Assembly (NCBI GenBank): GCA_963674495.2
Contig: CAXXLG010000001.1
Coordinates: 992,001-1,056,000, forward strand
Length of the DNA: 64,000 nt
DNA from: RGIG3178 sp963674495
Lineage (GTDB): Bacteria > Bacillota > Clostridia > Christensenellales > QAND01
Direction: 5' to 3'
The position numbers and the translations under genes are program-made. The notes beneath the pieces were generated by a model, which saw only the letters and a list, made by a program, of their open reading frames with translations, was not told where the DNA came from and searched no databases. Below, in pieces: positions 1-9,768 of this stretch. Each line of letters begins with the position of its first letter. Position 1 is the stretch's first letter.

Positions 1-481
1 CTTCATCCAGCGTTAAAACCTCCACGTGCTTTAAATCAATCAAGCGCTGGCTCATCAAATCCTCCAGCCTGCCCGGTGTTGCAATGAGAATATCTACACC
101 CTTTTTAAGTGTTATTTCCTGCGGTCTTTGCGATACACCCCCAAAAATAACGCAGCAACGCAACCCTGTATAGCGCCCGTAAGCGCGAAAACTTTCATAT
201 ATTTGTAATGCGAGTTCCCTCGTCGGGCTTAAGATGAGCGAACGTATCCTGCGCATTGATTTTCGCGGACCGTTTGCCTGATCCTCCTCGTACAATCGCT
301 GCAGGATGGGTATGGCAAACGCCGCTGTTTTTCCTGTACCTGTCTGTGCACAGCCCAAAACATCCCGTCCCGCCATGATGGGCGGAATAGCCTGTTCCTG
401 TATGGGCGTTGGTTTCGAATACCGCTCATCCGTCAGCGCTCTTTGGATCGGCGGTATAATCGGTAGATCATTGAATTTCAT
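1..481 (-). CDS. DEAD-box RNA helicase, N-terminal part (runs off the left edge)
   Basis: Reading leftward from the ATG at 479-481 gives about 160 residues of an ATP-dependent RNA helicase of the RhlE/DeaD type. Visible in order are the Q motif (KPTPIQEQAIP), motif I (AQTGTGKT), motif Ia (PTRELA), a GG pair, motif Ib (TPGR), and the beginning of motif II (LDE) exactly at the window edge. Such helicases unwind short RNA duplexes in ribosome assembly or mRNA turnover. An AGGAG sits a few bases before the ATG, which supports the start. The C-terminal helicase domain lies outside the window, so the RhlE, DeaD and CshA subtypes cannot be separated. Confidence 0.93.
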   Translation of the reverse strand, partial: MKFNDLPIIPPIQRALTDERYSKPTPIQEQAIPPIMAGRDVLGCAQTGTGKTAAFAIPILQRLYEEDQANGPRKSMRRIRSLILSPTRELALQIYESFRAYGRYTGLRCCVIFGGVSQRPQEITLKKGVDILIATPGRLEDLMSQRLIDLKHVEVLTLDE

Positions 482-839
482 ATATTCTCCTCATTTTTTG
501 GTTTTCCGTGCACATCCGATAGCATGTACCGAATGGTTTGCTTTCATAAAAGAAAGACCTCAACCTCCACAAAATGGAAATTGTGGCCATTGTTGATTCA
601 ATCCTGTGCAATTCTCCCGGCATTTCTAATTGATTGAATCACAAAAACAAGTCCCCATATCTCTTAACACATATTGCATGGACAATTGTATCGCAGACGT
701 TGAATCGCTTTATGGCTTATTATATCATAAACAAGCATATAAATATAGTTGCTCTAACTTTATTCCAATTCCCTTCCGCGTATTAGAACCGCAAAATTAC
801 ATCATAACAGAATTGCCCCATACTCACCCGGCGGCATAG
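482..839. other. AT-rich stretch without a recognisable gene
   Basis: This is the upstream region of the helicase and the far end of a decayed transporter. Short open frames occur on both strands, but none has a ribosome site, and none resembles a known protein. The part next to the helicase start presumably holds its promoter and leader. Confidence 0.5.
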
Positions 840-1436
840 TGCGCCTCCGTGTTATGCGTTCAAGACAGCAATTCCGCGCCTGTATCTTACGGCTGCTCCA
901 CCAGGTTTTTGGGGATCGCAATGTCAAAAACGATACGCCCAAACCGATGATCGCCAATGCCATGATGGGCAAGAATACATGGATATAGCTGCCTAGTTGC
1001 ATCCGGATATAGCTCGCCAACGGCGTGCCGTCTTCATTTTGTCGTTCGCTTGTCCTTATCGGCTTGATCTGGTTTGCGAAAATATAAAACCCAACAATGG
1101 CACAGCAATGAGAAAGAATATTCCCATTGCGATAAACGTACTGTTAACGCCCACGTGATTGATCAATACTTTGATAACCGGAGCCGTGATCAACGGGGAC
1201 AATCCGAAACCGGACAGCAGCATGAATACCGTATACAGGATTAAAAACGCCAGATACGGCAGTCCGCCTGCGTTGGCATCCAGACTGTACATTTGTGAGA
1301 TAGGTGTGCGGAATACACTCCACGAATAGACCGTTCCCATACAAATTATAATACCGATGCCCAAAAGAACGAACCTCCATAGATTGGCTACTTTGGATAT
1401 CAAGTTCTTGTCTTCGTCTTTTGGTGATATATTCAT
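840..1436 (-). pseudogene. Remnant of an OFA-type major facilitator transporter
   Basis: The reading frame starting at 1436 gives a typical N-terminus of the oxalate/formate antiporter-like MFS family, with a first membrane helix (CMGTVYSWSVFR) and helices 2-3. It then jumps directly to what should be helices 5-6 (APVIKVLINHVG...STF), so roughly 80 residues are missing. After a stop near 1057 a second piece in another frame (ASYIRMQLGSYIHVFLP..., bases ~1020-890) matches the last helix and tail. An intact member has about 400 residues and 12 helices; less than half remains. Two deletions plus frame changes make this a dead gene rather than a sequencing slip. Confidence 0.8.
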
Positions 1437-1670
1437 ATATCATATTCCTGAATATTTACTGCACATCATAGTTGGGATGCAAAAATACAATCACACTTGT
1501 CAACCATGTGATGCAATTGCCCTTCTAACACGCGTATGCTGGCGTGTACACTTCTCATCAATATACATTCAAATAAGCGAGATAGAATAGCAGCTATGAG
1601 TTTGTCTGTCTGGTTAAATCCGGCGCTGCGAAAGCGCGGCGCCGACAAATCTTTCGCTTAAAAAGCAGGC

Positions 1671-2368
1671 TTATCCAACCATATGACAGCTTGTCCAAAT
1701 GAGTTTGCATTGTCTTTTCAGTTCACCCGCATATTCAGCGAGCTCGTTCACAGTTGTGAATGTGTGACTCTTATTGCTGACGCCGGCCACGGAAACGGAC
1801 ATGATGGGCAATTGTTCCTCTTCTCCTTTTCGGTTCTTCGTGACAATGAACCCGTTCTCCTTGCCCTTAAGCGAATAATATTCCAAAATGCCCTGATCGA
1901 AACACTCGATTAGTGTTTCGCATATGGGATCGATGTCGTGTGACTGTATGATTGCCACAAAATCGTCGCCACCAATGTGTCCGACGAAGCTGTCCGTCGG
2001 CATGGTTTTTTCCAAAAGATCTTTGATGGTCACCATGCCGCAATACGATGCGGTTTGTGTAACGACGATGAAATCGTACAGCGTTTTTAACGGACGGGCA
2101 TCGCATGTTTTGTAACGATGTCGATGGGCGTTGAGAAATCCGTTACCAGTGGATTTGAATCCATGATATTGGAGATAGGACGCCGCGCGTACAAGCTGAA
2201 GCCATATTGACCACTCATCGCATGATCGATACGCATTCTGGACACAGCGCCAACCACTATGTTCTGATCATCGATAACGGTAATGCCAATCAGATTTTCA
2301 TCGCCAAAAACCTGAGGGAAATTATGGGCTGAAATACAATGCGGATATCCGCATCCCTGATAATGCAA
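1671..2368 (-). pseudogene. Remnant of a CBS-GGDEF diguanylate cyclase-type protein
   Basis: The 2368-2087 part encodes a CBS-domain segment (GITVIDDQNIVVGAVSR, then the YGFSLYARRPISNIMD pattern seen in CBS-GGDEF proteins). Near 2100 the frame changes and continues with SYCGMVTIKDLLEKTM. It then joins directly to the middle of a GGDEF domain (SFVGHIGGDDFVAII), so the linker and first half of the GGDEF domain are deleted. Full-length relatives carry an EAL domain before the CBS pair and a complete GGDEF domain after it. The surviving GGDDF sequence is therefore in a non-functional context. A frameshift plus an internal deletion support a decayed c-di-GMP protein. Confidence 0.78.
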
Positions 2369-2791
2369 CCTAGCAACTCTTGCTTATGCGATAGATTTTT
2401 TTCATTTATCTGTGCCTTTTTTGTATCCGAGCGTTCGCCCGGCGTATCTGCTTTAAAAATTTCCATAGGCTACCCCATTAAAATCATAGAACAGGCTTTA
2501 TTCATCTATAAACATTTCCTATTCCATTGCTTAAATTTATTTTTCAAACCCTATACCAGTTCATTATTATCATATCAATAAAAATGCAGGTTGCAATATA
2601 ATCCTACATAAATTTACAATACTATATCCATTGTTTAACGCAGTGTTGATCTTTCCTATGCAAATCCGTCCCCCGTCTCCCTTCGCCATTGCTACGTGTG
2701 ATAAGTAGACGGGAAAGCGCCGTGGATAGACTTTCATACTGTCACCTGTTAAAATGGCCTTAGATGCTTATTTTCGACACAATTCACTAGG
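2369..2791. other. Leader/promoter region of the glycosidase-glycosyltransferase unit
   Basis: No gene is visible. An inverted repeat, CCCGTCT (2672-2678) with AGACGGG (2707-2713), encloses a smaller CTAC/GTAG pairing and could form a structured leader about 80 bases before the downstream gene. I compared it by eye with the c-di-GMP-I and c-di-GMP-II riboswitch consensus and saw no match. Function unknown. Confidence 0.35.
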
Positions 2792-5700
2792 ATGGGAGAG
2801 ACCTATTCCTTGAGAAAAATTGTTATTGGCTATATCCTGTTTTTTACGGTATTGTTTGCCTTTTTCTTTGGCAACAAGCTCTATATTCTGCGCGATACAA
2901 ACAGCCATAAATATCAAAGCGAGAGCGGTATCTCCTATGTTGCCAAAATACAGGACAAGGAATTCCTCGTATACAACAACCGCGATGAATGGTCAAGAAT
3001 GTTTATTGCGGGCGTCAATCTTGGCGCGGCCAAACCAGGCTACTATCCGGGCGCATTCGGTATAACCCGCGAGGAATACCTGCGCTGGTTTGGGTATATA
3101 AGCGATATGAATGCAAACACAATCCGCGTATATACCGCACAGATGCCCGTGTTTTACCAAACGCTTCTTGAATACAATTCCACAGCAGAAAACCCGTTGT
3201 ATCTCATACAGGGCGTATACTTGAACGAAGCGGACATCGCAGAGCTTCAGGACGCCTTTGCTATGGACGGGAAGATCAAAAATGATTTTTATGCCGATAT
3301 TCAAAACATCGTTGACATCATTCATGGAAACGCCGTCATCGAAAAGTTGCCCGGCCATGCAGGCGGCACCTACACGGCGGACATATCCAACTACGTCTGC
3401 GCCTACATTCTTGGCATCGAGTGGGATCCCGATTTCGTCATCGCCACCAACGAGAATAACTTGGATAAAACGAGCTATGACGGGGACTTTGTCAAAACAC
3501 AAAATGCATCTGCGTTCGAGGTCTTTTTAGCCGGAGCGGCCGATGCAGCCATCACCCATGAAACCGAAACCTACCGGGAGCAGCGTCCCGTTTCGCTTTG
3601 CAACTGGGTCACCACCGATCCTCTTGAACATCCAAACGAACCCAATGAGAATGAGGATTCCGTCATCGTTGACATGGAACATATTGTGGCAAAGATCGGT
3701 TTTGAGGCAGGCTTCTTTGCCTCCTACCACATCTATCCCTACTATCCGGACTTTTTCAGCTATGAAGCCAAGTATCTTCAGGACGGCGAAAACAATACCT
3801 ATGCAGCCTATTTGAAAGAACTGAACGCCTACCATTCCATGCCGGTACTGGTTGCGGAGGTTGGCATTCCAGCATCTCGTGGCATCACACATGAGAACAG
3901 CCTGTCCGGCTTTAATCAGGGGCATATCGAAGAAACCCGGCAGGGTGAAATGCTGATTTCGCTCTTTGGCGATATCCGGGATGAGGGTTGCATGGGTGCG
4001 CTGATCTTTTCCTGGAATGACGAGTGGTTCAAAACAACGTGGAATACCATGGACCTCGATATTGCGGACAGCCGCGCCTCTTGGCCAGACTATCAAACGA
4101 ACGAACAGAACTTCGGTTTGTTGGCCTTCGACCCGGGCGATAAGGCTTCCGTTTCGTATGTGGATGGGGACGTGACCGAATGGTCAGATTCCGATCTTGT
4201 TGTGCAACAGGGTGAAAATCGCCTCTATGCCAAATCCGACGAGAAATTCCTGTACCTGATGGTCAACGTGGAAGATTTTGAAAACGATACGCTGTACATC
4301 CCCATTGATACCATCCTCGGTCAGGGCAATACAGCCTATCAGGGTGTCCGGTTTGATTCAGCGGCGGATTTTCTTTTGGTGCTCAGCGGTAAGGAAAACA
4401 GTTCCGTTCTTGTGGATCCCTATTACGACGTTACCTATTATCAATACGCTATAAAGAGCGATCATCTGTTGCGATTCCCGCAATACGAATCGACCGATAG
4501 CGGTATGTTTGTCCCAATCACACAGGTTCTGAGCAGGGCTTTGTATATACCCCTAACAGGCGAAACGGTGCCGTTTCGCTTGGCGGATACGGGAAAACTT
4601 AGCTACGGGAACGCAAACCCGGATGCAAGCGATTATGATTCACTGGCCGATTTCTACTATAGCGACGGTTGTGTAGAAATACGCATACCATGGTTGATGC
4701 TCAACGTTATGGACCCGTCCCAAAAAAAGATCATCGGCAATCTGTACCAAAACGACGGCTTTGTCGCGCAGGATGTGGAAGCGTTCCGCCTTGGTGTCGT
4801 GCCATCAGACGGACAGGCCACCGCCATGGGGGAATATCGGTGGGATGCGTGGGAAATGCCCACGTATCACGAACGGTTGAAGAAGTCCTACTACATTGTG
4901 CAGGATACGTTTGCTTCCTATACGGCAGCCCATGTGGCGCAACGCACACCCTTTGAGGTTTTTTGGGCGGAATGGAATTTAACCTCTTTTTCTAAAATTG
5001 TAACCTGGTTCCCCATTCAGCCCGTGCTGAATTACATGATCGCCTTCCTGATGTCCATCATACTCTATTTTTTCTGCGTGCTGCTGTATATCCATATCAC
5101 TTCGATGATACGCGATCGGGCAAAAGACAAGATCAAGGCAAAGATCATGTCCGCTATCAAGCTGCGTCGTGATCACGGCATCGCCACACCGTTGTTTAAT
5201 TTGATCAGCCTCAATAAGCTGCTCTCGCGCCACGGGCTTATCATTTTGAACGAAATGTTCGAGCAGTGCAACCAGGCGTCGCGGCAAACGCTTCGCAGTC
5301 TGATTTATAATTGTGGATATGAGAGTTTTATCAGAAGAAAACTTCAGGCCCGCAACCTGAACGATCTAATACTCGTCGTCCGTCTGGTGGGCGAACTCGG
5401 TCTGAAAAAGCTCGCTGGTGAAGTGATACGGTTGCTGTACAAGTATAAGGATGACATTGATTTGCAGTATCAGAGCTTCTTGACGCTGTCTCAGCTCGCT
5501 TGCCGCGATCAACTTGTACGCATATGCATGGACAGGGGTTTTATTCATCGGTTATCATTCCGCAGCTTGCAGGAGGCGCTCAAGACCTATTCTGGTAACA
5601 AGCCTGACCTATACCGGGCATTGCTCAAATCGCCTGACCGCTATATCGTACGCATATGCATGAAACGCATCGGAGCCGAGCATTTCATATCCTTTGCACA

Positions 5701-6070
5701 GGATCTGATGCTTTATCTTGATTCCGACGACTACAACACCGTCATCGATGCTGCACGCGCGTTAGGTCAGCTCGGATATGACAACGCCGCGCCCAAACTC
5801 ATTGCCCTTATGTCGCACAAAAAATGGGAGGTGCGCAACATCGCGGCCAGCGCGCTCGGGGCCATTGATGCAAATCGCTATGCCAACGAACTTGTGAACG
5901 CGCTTCACGATAGCGAGTGGCACGTGCGTTTCAACGCGGCCAAAGCACTGAGCACAACGGACCGCTCCGGCGAGTTTTTACAGACCGTTCGCCTTTCGGG
6001 CGACCGGTATGCTTTTGAGATCTTGTCGTACATGATCCAAAATCCGCAATTAAGGGGGGCTACGTCATGA
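2792..6070 (+). CDS. Membrane-anchored glycosidase-like protein with cytoplasmic HEAT repeats
   Basis: The product is 1092 residues. A first membrane helix lies at about 9-30. It is followed by an extracytoplasmic region that looks like a TIM-barrel glycoside hydrolase of the GH2/GH5 type (about 60-430; GVNLGAAKPGYY at the start, NANTIRVYT, GIEWDP and a candidate catalytic Glu in LVAEVGIPASRG near 356). A beta-rich domain resembling a carbohydrate-binding module follows (about 445-730). A second helix (about 745-770) leads into the cytoplasm, where about 300 residues of HEAT-type repeats follow (for example DAARALGQLGYDNAAPKLIALM). The next gene, a glycosyltransferase, overlaps by 4 bases, so the two are translationally coupled. 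I infer that the pair makes or trims an exported glycan, with the HEAT part contacting the synthase. ATG at 2792 has a weak ribosome site; TTG at 2810, preceded by GGGAGAG, may be the real start. Confidence 0.85.
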   Translation: MGETYSLRKIVIGYILFFTVLFAFFFGNKLYILRDTNSHKYQSESGISYVAKIQDKEFLVYNNRDEWSRMFIAGVNLGAAKPGYYPGAFGITREEYLRWFGYISDMNANTIRVYTAQMPVFYQTLLEYNSTAENPLYLIQGVYLNEADIAELQDAFAMDGKIKNDFYADIQNIVDIIHGNAVIEKLPGHAGGTYTADISNYVCAYILGIEWDPDFVIATNENNLDKTSYDGDFVKTQNASAFEVFLAGAADAAITHETETYREQRPVSLCNWVTTDPLEHPNEPNENEDSVIVDMEHIVAKIGFEAGFFASYHIYPYYPDFFSYEAKYLQDGENNTYAAYLKELNAYHSMPVLVAEVGIPASRGITHENSLSGFNQGHIEETRQGEMLISLFGDIRDEGCMGALIFSWNDEWFKTTWNTMDLDIADSRASWPDYQTNEQNFGLLAFDPGDKASVSYVDGDVTEWSDSDLVVQQGENRLYAKSDEKFLYLMVNVEDFENDTLYIPIDTILGQGNTAYQGVRFDSAADFLLVLSGKENSSVLVDPYYDVTYYQYAIKSDHLLRFPQYESTDSGMFVPITQVLSRALYIPLTGETVPFRLADTGKLSYGNANPDASDYDSLADFYYSDGCVEIRIPWLMLNVMDPSQKKIIGNLYQNDGFVAQDVEAFRLGVVPSDGQATAMGEYRWDAWEMPTYHERLKKSYYIVQDTFASYTAAHVAQRTPFEVFWAEWNLTSFSKIVTWFPIQPVLNYMIAFLMSIILYFFCVLLYIHITSMIRDRAKDKIKAKIMSAIKLRRDHGIATPLFNLISLNKLLSRHGLIILNEMFEQCNQASRQTLRSLIYNCGYESFIRRKLQARNLNDLILVVRLVGELGLKKLAGEVIRLLYKYKDDIDLQYQSFLTLSQLACRDQLVRICMDRGFIHRLSFRSLQEALKTYSGNKPDLYRALLKSPDRYIVRICMKRIGAEHFISFAQDLMLYLDSDDYNTVIDAARALGQLGYDNAAPKLIALMSHKKWEVRNIAASALGAIDANRYANELVNALHDSEWHVRFNAAKALSTTDRSGEFLQTVRLSGDRYAFEILSYMIQNPQLRGATS

Positions 6071-7482
6071 ACGTATTCTACACGGCCATTCTCGTGGTCA
6101 ACGTATTGTCCCTGGTCTATGTTGTTCTTGTCGATTGCATCTATCTGATTCAATTGATCAGTTCTTCGTTCAGTTTGGGTAAATACGTCCGATCACGACA
6201 CTATTCCGATCATGAGCGGTTTCTGGATTCCGAAAACATGATCCCTATATCGCTTTTGGTTCCTGCCTACAACGAGGAAGCAACCATCCTCGACAACGTG
6301 CAGAATTTATTGTCCCTGGACTTCCCCGAATATGAATTGATTGTGATCAACGATGGATCGAAGGATGCTACACTATCCCTTCTCATCGATACGTTTCATC
6401 TGATACCCACGAGTCAGCCATTTAAGCGTTCCATTTCAACGCAACAGATCCGGGCGGTCTATCGTTCGGTGGATTATCCCAACCTCGTTGTACTGGACAA
6501 GGCAAACGGCGGTAAGGCGGACGCGCTCAACGCCGGCATCAACCTCTCGCGCTATCCGGTGTTTGTATCCATCGATGCCGATTCCATTTTGGAGAAGGAA
6601 TCACTGATTCGGATCATTATGCCCTTTGTCAGGGATCACCGCGTGGTGGGCGTGGGTGGCATCGTTCGTATCGCGAGTGGCTGTGAAATCAAAGATGGCG
6701 AGCTGATCAGCATCGATCTGTCCAAAAAGGCGCTTGTAAACCTGCAGACCGTGGAATACCTGCGCTCATTTTTAACAGGGCGCATCGGGTTTGACGCGAT
6801 GGGCATGTTGCTCATCGTATCTGGCGCGTTTGGTGCCTTTAATAAACGTCTGGTCATCGACGCGGGTGGATATTCCATGGATTGCATCGGAGAGGATATG
6901 GAACTGGTCATCAAGTTGCACCGGATGCTTCGGGAACGCAAAACCGAATATATCATCAAGTTCATTCCCGATCCAGTATGCTGGACACAGCCGCCTGAGA
7001 GTTTCCGCGATCTGCACAAACAGCGCAAACGCTGGCAGATTGGGTTGATCTTTTCGTTGTTCAAACATAAAAAAATGTTGCTCAATCCCACATATGGCCG
7101 GATTGGCACGGCATCGTTGCCGTACTATTGGCTGTTTGAATTCATCGGCCCGTTGTTTGAATTGATAGGGTATATTACCATCCCCATTTCGTTTGCGCTG
7201 GGCATCATTAATTTGAATTTCTTCCTCGGTTTCTTTGCCGTCGCCGTTCTGTATGGCATGGTTCTGTCCATCGGTGCGCTGATATTGGAGGAAAACACGT
7301 TTAAGAAATATCCGTCCATACGACAACTCCTCAAGCTGACGGTCTATGCGATCATCGACAATTTCGGATATCGGCAGATCAACACGCTGTTTCGGGTAGA
7401 AGCGATGTTTTCCTACCGCAAGGCGAAGCACAGTTGGGGCGAAATTGAACGGAAACGGTTTGACACCAAAGAGGATTCCTGA
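6067..7482 (+). CDS. Family 2 processive-type membrane glycosyltransferase
   Basis: 471 residues. One membrane helix at the N-terminus is followed by a GT2 domain with the expected motifs: LVPAYNEE, VINDGSKDA, LDKANGGKADALNAGIN, IDADS, GEDMEL and QRKRW, which is the QxxRW signature of processive synthases such as cellulose synthase, hyaluronan synthase and PgaC. Three or four C-terminal helices follow (about residues 355-430). The sugar and acceptor cannot be read from sequence. The ATGA overlap with the glycosidase/HEAT gene shows one functional unit. No PilZ domain or separate PilZ gene is visible nearby, so direct c-di-GMP control is not evident. The gene ends 20 bases before the convergent amrS-like gene. 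Confidence 0.92.
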   Translation: MNVFYTAILVVNVLSLVYVVLVDCIYLIQLISSSFSLGKYVRSRHYSDHERFLDSENMIPISLLVPAYNEEATILDNVQNLLSLDFPEYELIVINDGSKDATLSLLIDTFHLIPTSQPFKRSISTQQIRAVYRSVDYPNLVVLDKANGGKADALNAGINLSRYPVFVSIDADSILEKESLIRIIMPFVRDHRVVGVGGIVRIASGCEIKDGELISIDLSKKALVNLQTVEYLRSFLTGRIGFDAMGMLLIVSGAFGAFNKRLVIDAGGYSMDCIGEDMELVIKLHRMLRERKTEYIIKFIPDPVCWTQPPESFRDLHKQRKRWQIGLIFSLFKHKKMLLNPTYGRIGTASLPYYWLFEFIGPLFELIGYITIPISFALGIINLNFFLGFFAVAVLYGMVLSIGALILEENTFKKYPSIRQLLKLTVYAIIDNFGYRQINTLFRVEAMFSYRKAKHSWGEIERKRFDTKEDS

Positions 7483-7502
7483 CACAGAGGATAATAGAAC
7501 TC

Positions 7503-8333
7503 TTAGCAATTCCCCAAAAAAACGTATCGCATGTACTCACGTGCAATGGTCGCCAATGCGTGCAGACCTGCAATATCCGTACTGCCTCTGTCCGTCATCC
7601 GATAGCGCGGAAAAAAGCGCGATAGGTGTAGCGGTATGCCAGGGTCAACGGACGCAAGCCAACGCGAAAGCCTTGTCATTTCGTCTTTTCTGTCGTTTTC
7701 ATTGGGTATGATAAGCGTGGTGACCTCCACATGGCATCTTTTTACCGCCAGTTCGATGGTGTGCTTGACGGTGTTAAGGTCCCCGCTTATTTTTTGGTAG
7801 AATGCCTCGGAAAACGATTTTAGATCAATGTTCATCGCATCTATATACGGCAAAAGCTCCAAAAACGGTTCCTCACAGATAGTACCGTTGGTCACCAACA
7901 CGTTTTTAAGCCCCTGCTTCCTCGCCGCCATCGCGCAATCCATGACGTACTCGTAGCCAACCAGCGGTTCGTTGTAAGTGAAGGCCACGCCTATATTTCC
8001 CTTCCGTCTGAGCGATATGGCGGTCTTGACCAGTTGTTCGGGACTGACGAACCGCACCACAGCCTGTTTGCTGTTCACCATGGAAATCTGATAATTCTGG
8101 CAGAACGAACATCTCAGATTGCATCCGAAGCTGCCCACCGAAAGGATTTTACTGCCGGGAAAATATCGGTGCAATGGTTTCTTTTCGATCGGATCCAGCG
8201 CCATGGACGTCACCTGTCCGTAGTTGATCGCTGTAACGATGCCATCGCAGTTGCTTCTTGCCCGGCAAAACCCGGTTTCTCCTTCGGACAGTGCACAGTG
8301 ATGTGGACAGATTCCACATATAACCTTACTCAT
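7503..8333 (-). CDS. amrS: AmmeMemoRadiSam system radical SAM enzyme
   Basis: 276 residues. It has the radical SAM cluster motif CNLRCSFC near residue 75 and an N-terminal CGICPHHC...GFCRAR segment typical of the AmrS family (PflA-like activators of the AmmeMemoRadiSam group). It is on the short side for the family (often about 330 residues). Its start overlaps the stop of the upstream AMMECR1/LigB fusion by 4 bases (ATGA), so the two are co-translated. The family's reaction is not firmly established; radical chemistry on a small molecule or protein is inferred from the fold. The assignment to the family is secure from both sequence and partner. Confidence 0.92.
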   Translation of the reverse strand: MSKVICGICPHHCALSEGETGFCRARSNCDGIVTAINYGQVTSMALDPIEKKPLHRYFPGSKILSVGSFGCNLRCSFCQNYQISMVNSKQAVVRFVSPEQLVKTAISLRRKGNIGVAFTYNEPLVGYEYVMDCAMAARKQGLKNVLVTNGTICEEPFLELLPYIDAMNIDLKSFSEAFYQKISGDLNTVKHTIELAVKRCHVEVTTLIIPNENDRKDEMTRLSRWLASVDPGIPLHLSRFFPRYRMTDRGSTDIAGLHALATIAREYMRYVFLGNC

Positions 8334-9715
8334 GTATGTCTCACCACCCGGAATCGTTCCATGGTATACCGTTCATATGAGGCGATGCCCGCTTTTTGCA
8401 GCGCGATGCTCACCTGCTCCTTAGGTGTATCCACGCCTTCTATGTTTGGAAGCAACAGACCGCGCCGATTTTTATGACTAACGATCACGCCGTACTCCTT
8501 TACATCCAACTCTTTTTTGGATTCGATTGGCTCAGGCTCACTCAACACATCAACGCTGTATACCAGATGGGATAATTCTTCTTCGTTTACAGGACTGAAT
8601 CGTGGATCCTTTGCGCCCGCTGCAACCGCATTTTGAATGATTTCGTCCGCAATGCATTCTGTTGTCGGTGATATGGTGCCGATGCACCCCCTCAGCCGAC
8701 CGTTGCGTTTGAGCGAGACAAATACGCCAGCGCGCCTGCTGATCATATCATCCGGCAAATCTTTGGGCCGTTGCATGCGCCGATTGGCTCTCACATAGCA
8801 TTCCAAGGATTGCCGCGCTAGGCGGACACAGGCATCTTCACTTGCCTTGATGCTTTCAAGATGCTTTTCACGGCTTTGTTCATAGCTGCGGTCGAATTGC
8901 CTGTTTTCGTCCTCAATTCCGATTTCAAAAGAAGCGACCGCATAACCCACACCATATGGCCCCTCGTAGCTCAAAAGTTCCGGCTTGACCCTTCGTCCAT
9001 CCAGCGCGCCCGCCATCATGATGAACGAACGCAGGCCGCATTCAGCCGCCGCCTCGGTGAATTTTTCGTCAAAGGTGAGAAATCGCAAGAAATCTCCCCT
9101 CGCTATGGCATTGGTGACTTCGCGGTCAAATTCCGGTCCTTCCTTAGCAAAACCGTAAGGCCCGTCTTCTTTAAGCCTGTGGGATAAATCGCCGCTTGCA
9201 ATGAATACAATCCGCTTTTCGCTTTCCTCCGCAGCCTGCTTGATGCATTTGCCAAACCGGTAATGCATAAGCGGTGCAAGGCCGGACAGAGATATGCGCA
9301 CCAGTTCATAATCCACATCCAATTGGTTGACGAAAAAGAGCGGTACCATGGTTCCATGATCGAGTTTCCGCTCCCTTTCTCCTGCTGTCCCGGCGGGTAT
9401 TCCCTCTTGCTTGACAATACACTCAAGCACTTGTACGAATTGTGCATCGTACGTGACGTCCATACCTACGTCGGGCATACCAAAATCCCTGAAATCGCCT
9501 TTGGCACGGTGTCCCGGTGAGATGTGGATATAATCCTCATACAGTATCGCATGCGGTGTCGTGATGAGGATGGTATTGGGCTTAAATTCTGCAATTCGTT
9601 GTGCAACTTCCCTGTAGGCATCCAACGTTTTTTGTATTGCCTTCTCCTGGCCGCGGCCAATCCGCGGTATGGCCAACGGGGGATGCGGGACAATAAAGGC
9701 ACCGATAAGCGGCAT
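8330..9715 (-). CDS. AmmeMemoRadiSam protein: Memo/LigB-type domain fused to AMMECR1
   Basis: 461 residues from the ATG at 9715, chosen because AAAGGAG lies 8 bases upstream; a GTG three codons earlier touches that site. Residues about 1-270 form a class III extradiol dioxygenase (LigB/Memo-like) domain with IVPHPPLAIP, LDHGTMVPLFF and IASGDLSHR, which carry the histidines typical of the metal site. Residues about 285-461 form an AMMECR1 domain with its signature LRGCIGTI. Separate A and B proteins exist in other genomes, and here they are one polypeptide. It is coupled to the radical SAM gene. The substrate is unknown in the family; I make no claim beyond family membership. Confidence 0.92.
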   Translation of the reverse strand: MPLIGAFIVPHPPLAIPRIGRGQEKAIQKTLDAYREVAQRIAEFKPNTILITTPHAILYEDYIHISPGHRAKGDFRDFGMPDVGMDVTYDAQFVQVLECIVKQEGIPAGTAGERERKLDHGTMVPLFFVNQLDVDYELVRISLSGLAPLMHYRFGKCIKQAAEESEKRIVFIASGDLSHRLKEDGPYGFAKEGPEFDREVTNAIARGDFLRFLTFDEKFTEAAAECGLRSFIMMAGALDGRRVKPELLSYEGPYGVGYAVASFEIGIEDENRQFDRSYEQSREKHLESIKASEDACVRLARQSLECYVRANRRMQRPKDLPDDMISRRAGVFVSLKRNGRLRGCIGTISPTTECIADEIIQNAVAAGAKDPRFSPVNEEELSHLVYSVDVLSEPEPIESKKELDVKEYGVIVSHKNRRGLLLPNIEGVDTPKEQVSIALQKAGIASYERYTMERFRVVRHT

Positions 9716-9768
9716 GATTCTCACTCCTTTTTACAAAACCCATTCCTGCAAGCTAGATCCATAGCTAT

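Noticed and set aside
2582..2791. c-di-GMP riboswitch in front of the glycosidase/HEAT gene
   Set aside because: There is an inverted repeat, but the conserved core bases of either riboswitch class are not present.
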